64,000 nucleotides of DNA from contig OZ010574.1 in assembly GCA_963932145.1 (NCBI GenBank), positions 64,025,878-64,089,877 of the forward strand, written 5' to 3'. Position 1 is the stretch's first letter, and every line of letters starts with the position of its first letter. A program made the position numbers and the translations under genes. This document shows positions 55,965-64,000 of the stretch, in pieces. The stretch is from Acanthosepion lycidas (taxonomy: Eukaryota > Mollusca > Cephalopoda > Sepiida > Sepiidae). The notes beneath the pieces were generated by a model. The model saw only the letters and a program-made list of their open reading frames with translations. It searched no databases and was not told the origin of the DNA.

Positions 55965-56165
55965 GTAAATAGTTATGTCATTAGCATAGATAATGAGTTG
56001 AGAATTAATGCCATCAGGAATGTCATTGATGAAAATTAGGAACAATGTAAGTTCAAGGATAGAGTTCTGGAGATGCCTGCATTAATGCAAAAAGATCTGG
56101 TTGAGCGGCCATTTAAGATAACTTTCATTTCTTGATTTAATTAATTTTTTCAGTAAGACAATATT
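55965..56165 (-). pseudogene. Jockey/CR1-like LINE RT fragment with YAND box
   Basis: The minus strand reads LFLIFINDIPDGINSQLIIY then ANDITIY. The RT catalytic YADD is YAND here (55988-55977), a change that would kill polymerase activity. The upstream KVILNGRSTRSFCINAG corresponds to the strand before the LFLxFINDxP motif in jockey/CR1-like RTs, with a frameshift between. This is the only piece of that RT palm in the window. Confidence 0.8.
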
Positions 56166-56282
56166 AATGGCAAATTTCAACATATGTATAAAGGAAACAT
56201 CCCACTTTCATTTATTCTTTTCCTATGTTTGCATGTAACAAAAAAAAAATCTGCTTCAGTGCTACAGTGATTCCTTGATTGC

Positions 56283-56370
56283 TATGACACATCATTTTAT
56301 GGATGCTGGTCCACCCTTCTGATTGAATGTTGAGCTGGCTCCATCACTGGTCTGAAAATCTTTGGTTTGA
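56283..56370 (+). repeat. Diverged copy of the tandem array's right flank
   Basis: GGTCCACCCTTCTGATTGAATG, then GGCTCCATCACTGGTCTGAA, corresponds to 57228-57300 (GATCCACCTTTCTGACTGCATG, then TCTCCATCATCCCCTCTGAT). Apparently both sides of the 56.9-57.2 kb array derive from one sequence. Confidence 0.5.
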
Positions 56371-56899
56371 TACTCTCGAGTTGTAAATATAAGCAATGTA
56401 TTTGCAAAATTACATCAATATAGATATCATATTCTGACAGTATATATAAAATAGTTAATATTAATATTTCATTAAAATTAATGCTGATATCGTCATAAAT
56501 TGAAAATGTTACTGTATTTTGACCTCAGTCTCTTCAATGATAATCACTTAATGTATCATGTCAGATAGAATCTAAATTGACTCAGTGACAAGTCATCCAT
56601 CGTACAATTTAAAACTTCCTGAAACTTTTCCATCATCTCTTATCTCCCTTTCATCTTTTCACAAACTCCACTGGCAACAGATAGTGCATCAACATGGAAT
56701 AGTTCTTGGCATTTTGAGCAGCCATATTTAATGCTGTCAGGTCAAGACTGGTTCATTTAGTCATATTGTCATACCATTGCTTTGTTTGATTACCAAGGGG
56801 CATATTTGATTTTGCTTTTTCCTCTGATCACATGTAAGAGCACCAGTCCAAGACTGCTAGAATTGATCAGTTCAAATCTGCTGGGGAGTTTCTCTGACT

Positions 56900-57210
56900 G
56901 TCACTGTCACATCAGTCCAAAACTGCTTGAGTGATCCTCTGGTTGCCTCTTTCAAATCAATTGAAGGCTGCTGGAATGTTCCTATAACTGCCACTGTCAC
57001 ATCAGTCCAAGACTGCTTGAGTGATCCTCTGGTTGCCTCTTTCAAATCAATTGAAGGCTGCTGGAATGTTCCTATAACTGCCACTGTCACATCAGTCCAA
57101 GACTGCTTGAGTGATCCTCTGGTTGCCTCTTTCAAATCAATTGAAGGCTGCTGGAATGTTCCTATAACTGCAACTGTCACATCAGTCCAAGGCTGCTGGA
57201 ATGTTCCTTT
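56900..57210. repeat. 90-bp tandem repeat, open on both strands
   Basis: Three nearly identical 90-base units, plus partial units at both ends. Because 90 is a multiple of three, the frame carries through: the plus strand repeats DPLVASFKSIEGCW then NVPITATVTSVQDCLS (30 residues), and the minus strand also stays open (117 residues, 57225-56872). Units differ by only a few bases (for example GCCACTGTC vs GCAACTGTC). Dual-strand openness and lack of a start context favour a non-coding minisatellite. Confidence 0.9.
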
Positions 57211-57310
57211 GATTACTACTGACATCAGTCAGTGGCTGCTGATCCACCTTTCTGACTGCATGGCGTGAGTCTCTCCATCATCCCCTCTGATCTGGAAATC
57301 ATGGGATTTA

Positions 57311-58195
57311 CATTTTCATGCAATTTCATCTCACCCTAATATCCAATAATTTTGAATGACTAGAGTAGCTTTTTTATTAAAAAGATACTGGCAATCATTG
57401 GTAAATAAAAGAGACTTATGTTGATGTCAGAATAGCAGAGAAACTGATGAGAAAGATAAGAGGGAATAAATAAAACCATATCCTGAAAATTAAGACAGTT
57501 TCAATGGAGATTTAAATAAAATAAGTCAGTAAATAAAATAAAAAGTTGTTTTGGTAAAAAAACCCCAAAAACCCAGTAAAGTGGATCAAATGGAACAGGA
57601 AATGTGTTTGAAAAGCCCAACAAATACAAAAAGAAGATTACAAATAACCATCAGAGAAAATGAAAAAGAAGACTTTCAGATCATGAACTAATCCTTTCTT
57701 TATTCCTTACACCTTATTAAATAGAAATGATAAAATTAACAACTTCTCTAAGGTAACATAAGATACTCATTGACTAAACAGTGTTAGGATTGGTTGAAAT
57801 TCATAAATATCATTTTATTAAAGGCTTTTTAGAAGGTTTAACTTCAAGATAATACCACTAAATGCTATCGGTCTTTCTAATGCTGATTAAATTTTTCTTT
57901 TAATATCATTTTTATTTTTAGTAGTGTGGAAAATATATAATTAATTATATCATTATTTTCTCTTCTATTGTCATGTGCTACCCATTTTTATTGGTGCTGA
58001 TGTTGGAAGTCTTCAAGAGATGTGTTTTGTTATTTTGTAAAGCTCTTTGTGATTATGTAGCACTAGTTTATAAAATCTCATGAAGGATTGTACTCTTTAA
58101 GACCTACAGGATTCATTCACTTGAAGCCTTCTTTGATTTGAGAAAATGGTAATTAATATGTATTTAAAAAAAATATGGATGCATTTTAAGAATTG
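57311..58195. other. No feature recognised
   Basis: AT-rich sequence before the fourth mariner MITE. Confidence 0.5.
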
Positions 58196-58197
58196 TA

Positions 58198-58299
58198 TTA
58201 GGTTGGTGCAAAAATAATCACGTAATAATGTCGTTTTTTGACGTTAAAAAATACGTCAAAAAACGACATTATTACGTCATTATTTTTGCACCAACCTAA
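58198..58299. mobile_element. Mariner-derived palindromic MITE, 102 bp
   Basis: Flanked by TA (58196-58197 and 58300-58301). Ends TTAGGTTGGTGCAAAA and its complement. The arms pair fully except one position (AATCACG vs CGTCATT). Centre GACGTTAAAAAATACGTC as in the 45085 copy. Closest to the presumed family consensus of the long form. Confidence 0.95.
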
Positions 58300-58744
58300 T
58301 ACTTTTGAGAATATTGTCATTATTTTAACCATTTTGGGAACGATTGATGAAATCTGTTTTTATTCTGGTTCTTCTTAATCCTGGCATTTAATTGATTAGT
58401 GATTTAAGACATTTGTAGTTATAGAGGCAGCATCATCTCTGCAACAGCTGATAAGGTATCTCAAGAAATTTCTTTTTCGTGTTTTCTTACTTTGGTTCAA
58501 TTGGTCACAAGCTCTATGCAATATATATAGATGATGATGATGAAAGCATTAAAATCAATGACAATCTCGGAATGTCTGACAATTTTCTTCCTTCTTTGGC
58601 AGAAAATTGGATAGAATTTGTTGTTGGTGATAAAGGCATTGAAAGCAGTGATTGTCTTTGACCAACCAACAAAATATTTCATTGCTATCAAATTGTCACT
58701 TGAAATGATGCACATTAGCACCCAATCTTCTTCCGTTTTGCTGA

Positions 58745-59050
58745 CTGATTTAATCTCATGATTCTTCTTCTTCTTCTAGGTTCCTTCAGAAATGTTGGCA
58801 ATCATGGCTCTCCAGAACTTCCTGTTCTTTGTAGCAAGCTTTTGATAACATGTTTAAATCCAAATCCTTACTCATACAATGATTTTATTTGGTAATTTAT
58901 TTGCATACACAAGTAATTTAATAAAGTAAAAATCAACCATACCACTCATACCCACATTTTCCAATATGGATTCTTTGTCTTTTTAAATCAGCCATTCAGG
59001 ACATAGGTGATGATGGCTCTCCATATTTCTGATCTGTGTATAGGATTGTA
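58745..59050 (-). pseudogene. Two short RTE LINE tail fragments
   Basis: 58760-58850 (GGCAATCATGGCTCTCCAGA, complement of the LWRAMIA region) and 58990-59050 (GTGATGATGGCTCTCCATAT) both hold the last codons of the RTE protein. Two separate truncated insertions or one split one. Confidence 0.6.
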
Positions 59051-59369
59051 CAAGCTATTATCATTTTTATATGTAAAGGTTTCTTACAGTGAAAGCCTGT
59101 ATACTTTTATGTTGTATTCTGGTACAACATGTCTAATAAAATCTGATCTCTTGGGTAACTAGAAGAAAGGGGATGCATATCATTTTTTGAAGAATTGTTT
59201 AAATCCACCTGGAAGTTAATGAATTAATCTATTTATTAATTTCACATTTTCCAACCCTTTAAGTGTTTTTCCAAACCACAAATATTTGTTAATACCCTAC
59301 TCCAGATTATTGCCTATTGACAAAAATCCCAATTACTCTGACCCCATATCTGTCTATATTTCTGAGATG

Positions 59370-59474
59370 AGGTATTATTTATACTATTTACATTATTTGG
59401 ACTATTGTCTTCATCTTTGTTGCCATATTTATCACAACATTTCAGTTGTTGTACGCTCTGGCCTTCTTCAGGTG
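59370..59474 (-). repeat. Repeat end, inverted relative to 59683-59752
   Basis: The complement reads CACCTGAAGAAGGCCAGAGC, then ACAACTGAAATGTTGTGATA, then AGACAATAGTCCAAATAATG. This matches 26648-26740 and 59683-59752 in the opposite orientation. Confidence 0.7.
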
Positions 59475-59479
59475 CTTAA

Positions 59480-59755
59480 GGACTCATGGCACAATGGGTA
59501 AAGGTGGTGGTTAGATCCAGTGACAGGACCCAAAGAGTTGTGAGTTCAATACCTGGTCAAGGCAGACGAGAACTTGGAGAGGTGAATTAACAGGAGATAA
59601 ACAACAACTGGCATCCATTAGACATGGCATGTGGAACTAGAACAGTCTACCTCAGCGAGCGAAATAAAGGATTCAGTTTGACATTCCAACCACCTGAAGT
59701 AGGCTGGAGCATACAACAGCCAATGAGGACAATGGTCTGAATAATGTAAATAGTG
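59480..59755 (+). mobile_element. SINE of a different tRNA-headed family
   Basis: CATGGCACAATGGGTAAAGG is an A-box-like head and TTGTGAGTTCAATACCTGG the B-box position. The 3' end has the CACCTGAAGTAGGCTGGAG, ACAACAGCCAATGAGG, AATGGTCTGAATAATG block. The same 3' block ends the 26455 copy, so this family differs from the 1673/50670 family. Confidence 0.65.
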
Positions 59756-60178
59756 TACTGTGACCCTACCTAAAAATAAGCACCTAAAGGCAGATACAAT
59801 ATTCACCTTATAATGGAGACATAACATAAATATATAAATGATGCATTTACTGTAGTCAGCAAGATCTTTAGTTTATAATGTGTAAAAATCTGACACAGTG
59901 GGTTTCTGTTTGATTGGTTAGGACACCCACAGAGTCAAGTGGACGTTAAATGATTTTATCTTAGCCTGGACTGACTGGTGTTTTATGACAACCCATTGCA
60001 TGACCAGTAAAATTGAGATGTGAGAATTTCAAAGTAACCACCTGATGTTCATAACTAGGGAAAAGAAAATGAAATAATGAAAAAGAAATGAAATATATAC
60101 ATAAATAAAAACTCAAGATTCAAGATCAAGTGACACTTGACTGGAAGCTAGAGAATTCTTATCATAGGCTTATATACA
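59756..60178. other. No gene seen
   Basis: AT-rich. The phrase GATTGGTTAGGACACCCAC near 59919 has a weak tRNA-like look but no B box follows. Confidence 0.4.
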
Positions 60179-60565
60179 GGTTATTGTCAGCCTATAACTA
60201 ATTTTGCAATTTTTTTACCTTTCTTTAGGCATTATTGTATTTTTTATAATTCTTATGTTTTCTTTACATTTGAAACCATTTATACCATCTCTCTACACAT
60301 TAATTTGTTTCTTATTTATACGTTCGTCAGGTTTAAGTAAAACACTGCATATTAAAGTACTGTTGTTCTAATATTTGCTAAACATACAAAAAAAAACAAA
60401 CTAAAACAAAATACAGGTGCAAAAAAACAGAAAATATTTTACTTGCAAAAGATACCAAAATATATACAAATACAAAACATATTAGCTGCTAGTGCTTGGT
60501 TGTGGATTGTCAATGTTGTCAGTTGGAGTAGGGCTAGAGATAGCTGTCAGTTGAGTTAATTTTTT
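60179..60565 (-). mobile_element. Tigger-like element, terminal fragment
   Basis: Starts GGTTATTGTCAGCCTATAAC, a diverged terminal repeat, and aligns with 61090-61420 through ATTTGCTAAACATACAAAAA, TTTTACTTGCAAAA and GCTAGTGCTTGGTTGTGGA. It is truncated before the transposase. Confidence 0.6.
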
Positions 60566-60795
60566 TTCATAAACATGGTGACTTTTCTCTGAATTGTTTT
60601 TCTTTTTCTCCTAATAAATTTCACAATATGAAGGAAACACATTGTGTGCTATCTGTTCAATCCTTGCAAATCATTTGATGTTTAGATCCATTCCTTCAAG
60701 ATGTATAAAAATTTTATTTAGTAGAGATAAGCCTTCTAATAAACCCATAGTTGTAAATTTTAAAAAATAAATAATTGTCAGACTTAATCCATTCC

Positions 60796-60798
<3 letters not shown>

Positions 60799-60844
<46 letters not shown>
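60799..60844. repeat. (TA)n microsatellite
   Basis: About 23 TA units. Confidence 0.97.
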
Positions 60845-60847
<3 letters not shown>

Positions 60848-61055
60848 AAAATATAATAATATTTCAATATCAAAATTCACTACTCAGTTTCATGTAACAA
60901 CGATCATCAGGCGTATTTGGTATTGATATTATATTTAGGCTCTATCGACTTTCACATTGAGCCCTCAAGTTTATTTTATACTTTAAGCTTTTATCTTATT
61001 TTAAGCCCTAGCTTGTATTCACATATATATATATGTATGTATGTGTGTGTGTGTG

Positions 61056-62185
61056 TGTTATCATCGACTTACGACTGAAATTGGTTAAGACAGGTTGACC
61101 TGTAATTTTTATTGTATTTTTTTTAAATAATTTTTTATGGTTTCTTTATGTGATACCATTTATACTATCTCTCTGCACATTGGTTGGTTTCATATTTTTA
61201 CGTTTGTCAGGTTTAAGTAAAACATTGCATATTAAAATTCAGTTGGTTTAATATTTGCTAAACATACAAAAAAACAAAAAAATACACGTGCAAAAAATAG
61301 AAAACATTTTACTTGCAAAACGTACCAAAATATGTATAAATGCAAAATATCTTATTAGCCGCTAGTGCTTGGTTGTGGAATGTCGATGTCATCAGTTGAG
61401 TTGGTTTCCCTTCCTCTTCTTTCTCCACTTTTGCTTTTCTTTCTTCCAATGTGATTGACTCTTCATTTGTAAGTTCACCGGATCCTAGCTTTAAAAACTC
61501 CTCAACAACTTATAAGCTGTTTCCTAATGTGCACTTGCCGATTCTCCTGTCAGCTGAATGTTATGAATTTGGAATTATTCTTGAATCTCTTGAATCCGTC
61601 AGTATTTGCTACAAATTCTTGACTGTGTTCCTCTCTATCAAGTTTCTTCAAAATCTGAAATTTACTTTCTGTACAGCAATTTCTCCATTATAAGAACTTC
61701 GTTATAACTGCCAATCACATAGGCACAGAACCTTTCACAGCTTTACAAATTCTTTCTCTGTCCTTCAAAATCATTGACAGAGTAAAGTGTGATAATTTCA
61801 GATTGTGGGTGATCACATTCTTTCTTTCCTACTTCGTACTGTTTAGCCACCATCATTTTTGTGTTGAGATCAAAAGCTTTCCTTTTCTTCTAGGCAGGGT
61901 GAAAACAAGACAATTTTCTTTTGGTAGACATCTTGAGGGTTTTTTGAAAAAAATTTCAAAGACACAAATGGACTTAGTGATAAATGTGTTGTATCAAGAC
62001 TGCCCTAACACTTTACTTGACTTAGCACAATGAAATTTTGGCATTGCTAGGAGCTTGGATGTAAACTATTAGGAAACTCTCGTATTGTCAGATGCGGAGC
62101 AGTTGTAGCTAGACGGCCTGACACACAAATTCAGTTGTGGTCATAAATTCCAGAGGTCATAAGTCAATGACAACCTGTACTTTAT
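61056..62185 (-). mobile_element. Tigger/pogo transposon, decayed and internally deleted
   Basis: The terminal repeats GTTATCATCGACTTACGAC (61058) and the complement of GGTCATAAGTCAATGACAAC (62153) are diverged inverted copies. Minus strand, in protein order: KKRKAFDLNTKM then KQYEVGKKE (the N-terminal DNA-binding region of Tigger transposases), a shifted MILKDRERICKAVKGSV, a further QLTGESASA (CENP-B-type HTH region), then directly ELTNEESITLEERKAKVEK and the C-terminal DIDIPQPSTSG. The catalytic DDE core between them is deleted. Frameshifts are present. Confidence 0.75.
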
Positions 62186-62579
62186 TACAGATTGGGCAGA
62201 AAAAAATCTAAAGAAACTAGTTTCAGGTAGTCAGTTGGAAGTCTTAATATATGGCAATGAATATGGCTGGTCAGGCCAGCTTGAGATATGGAGACATAGC
62301 TTCCATCCACATAAGGAGCAATTTCTCCATTTCCATAGAGGAAACCACTATCTGATCCAGAATTCTTTACTGCACAGCCTCAAAGAATGTCACAGTAAAC
62401 AATGCTTTTTTTTCCATTTATAAGGAATACACATCCTCTTTGCTCAGATTTTTTTTGAAAGTCATATTGGCTCAGTTTCATATCCAAAATGTAAAGAAAG
62501 CAATTTTCTAAAGAATTAACAGATTTATTTTTAATCCAACATTTTTATTACTTTAAACATAGATATTCAAATGGCCATG

Positions 62580-62860
62580 AAGCACATAACTTTTCTTCTT
62601 GGTAGATATCTTGAGTTATTTTTCAAGAAAGATTTCAAAGACACAAATGTGTGTTATACTGAGGCTGCCATAACACTGAATTTGGGGCATGTGAGGGAAT
62701 TCTAGCACTGTCAGGAGATGGGTCAGATATTGTCAGACACCATGCGTTTAAACAATTGTGCACACTGCCAAATGCAGTGCAATTGTGGACAGAGGATTGC
62801 AGTCATGGTTGTAAAGTCAAATAGTCACATAGGTTGTAAATTGAAGACAACCTGTAGTAG
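62580..62860 (-). mobile_element. Second Tigger-like fragment, 5' end
   Basis: The region TTCTTGGTAGATATCTTGAG, then ATTTCAAAGACACAAATG, then GCACTGTCAGGAGATGG, and a terminal-like TTGTAAATTGAAGACAACCT, aligns with 61913-62180 in the same orientation. No coding part remains. Confidence 0.6.
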
Positions 62861-63749
62861 GCTGCTTTCTAAATAAAAGGAGATCACAGAAGAGATGGAG
62901 ATTCAGATAGAGACAAAGAGAGCATTGTTGCCGGTTGAAGGGAAGATTTGATCCATCAGTCTGTCATGAGAAAAGACATAAGTAGCAGCAAAGATGTTTG
63001 AAGTTTCATATTTTGTGGGGAAAGAGAATTTCATTTACCAAGAAAAAAGGCACATGTGTTCTATATGATATGCCAAAGACAAAATAACCAAAATAGAAAT
63101 AAGCCTGTGGCAGCTGTTGCCATAAATGCATCTTAAATATGCTAATATTGTCTGTCCTCTTGAACCTTTGACCAATGAAAAAAATTGTTCTGTTGATAAA
63201 AGCAGTTGGTGTTCTCAAATTAAGAAGTAGTTTATTTTTCTACTTTGTCCCTTGGCTTGTGACAGACTGTTGCCTTGTGCATTGGATTTCTAACCGTTTA
63301 TGCATATTGGGATTTCTGGCATTAGACCTGCAATTAGTAATTTCAACATTTCTTTCTGCCCCTGAGTCTTTGAGTTTGGACTTGTGATTTGTTTATTTCA
63401 TTTTGTAATTGAGCTGCAGTATCAATTCCTAAAAATTTACTTACTCCAGTGACAGGTGGACTGACCTATGAATAAAGAAACTTGTTTCTCTCACCAAAGA
63501 AATATCTCCATGTAATTTCTTGAATTCAATTTCTCCTTGAGTGTTCACTGGATTTTTCTTAGTTTGTTCACACTGACACAACTAGGAATTGAATTACAGC
63601 ATCAGGCAGAAACTGACCAGTTGGTGATAAACCATCTGAGAGACCCAGTTGCATCCACACACAAATTATTAATTTCCAAGGATTGAACAAGTAATACAGT
63701 CAGTTGTCTGGCTTGCCATATATAAAGTGAGATTTAATTAATATCTTTG
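62861..63749. other. No feature recognised
   Basis: The frames at 63006-63218 (minus) and 63175-63387 (plus) overlap each other and show no family motif. Confidence 0.5.
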
Positions 63750-64000
63750 TTTTCAAAAGTATGCTTTCTCTTTAGCCTATTGTGTGAAGAGAAACTTGAT
63801 TAGACCCCCATAGAGGTAATTAAGCTAATTATTTAATGAAATACTGAAATGATTATCAAATTAGATCTTCTGAAAGAACGGTGGCAAAATATTGTTTCAT
63901 AACAAACATTATTATCAAATGTTTCATTATCACAAGTATTAGCAAAAGTTCTGTATTATCAGTGCAGAATCAGTGATTATCTGATTAGTTCTTGATCACA
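63750..64000 (+). repeat. Interspersed repeat shared with 45200-45420
   Basis: Aligns with 45200-45420 as described for that entry. It continues to the end of the window. Confidence 0.5.

Overview
This window looks like intergenic or intronic DNA from a cephalopod, most likely an octopus. That reading rests on the mix of repeats: RTE-type and jockey/CR1-like LINE tails in many broken copies, tRNA-headed SINEs, Tc1/mariner and Tigger remnants, Helitron ends, and very long TA microsatellites in AT-rich DNA. It is an inference from repeat style; no host gene confirms the species. I found no intact protein-coding gene. Almost every long reading frame is either a decayed transposon frame or a translation of a microsatellite.

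Layout. 1-0.74 kb: pyrimidine-rich minisatellite. 1.7-5.4 kb: a SINE, then an RTE LINE (minus) split by a jockey-like LINE tail. 5.5-6.9 kb: SINE plus repeat, duplicated in inverted orientation at 18.2-19.7 kb. 9.9-12.5 kb: local tandem repeats. 13.7-13.9 kb: one GC-richer open segment that could be a host exon. 14-18 kb: LINE fragments and an 80-bp mariner hairpin MITE. 19.7-25.0 kb: a long decayed LINE with ORF1 zinc knuckles, endonuclease, reverse transcriptase and RNase H traces, interrupted by other repeats. 25.2-28.2 kb: Tc1-like and mariner-like transposase remnants, a 5S-rRNA-derived repeat and SINEs. 28-31 kb: microsatellites, inverted repeats, a SINE and a MITE. 30.5-37.6 kb: an inverted pair made of LINE tail plus minisatellite, a 5S-derived dimer split by a solo-LTR-like element carrying an internal triplication, and an inverted second LTR-like copy. 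39.3-43.6 kb: Helitrons in opposite orientations with a local duplication between them. 43.6-55 kb: more LINE tails, MITEs, SINEs, TA arrays and a near-perfect 30-bp-arm hairpin. 55-57.3 kb: a LINE RT fragment and a 90-bp tandem repeat open on both strands. 58-64 kb: a fourth mariner MITE, SINE material and Tigger/pogo transposase remnants.

Nothing here works together as an operon or pathway. I did not find a convincing new biological system. The strongest leads are four palindromic mariner MITEs whose ends match those of the mammalian MADE1 element, three 5S-rRNA-derived repeats, the triplicated LTR-like element, the 53.1-kb hairpin, and the possible 13.7-kb exon.
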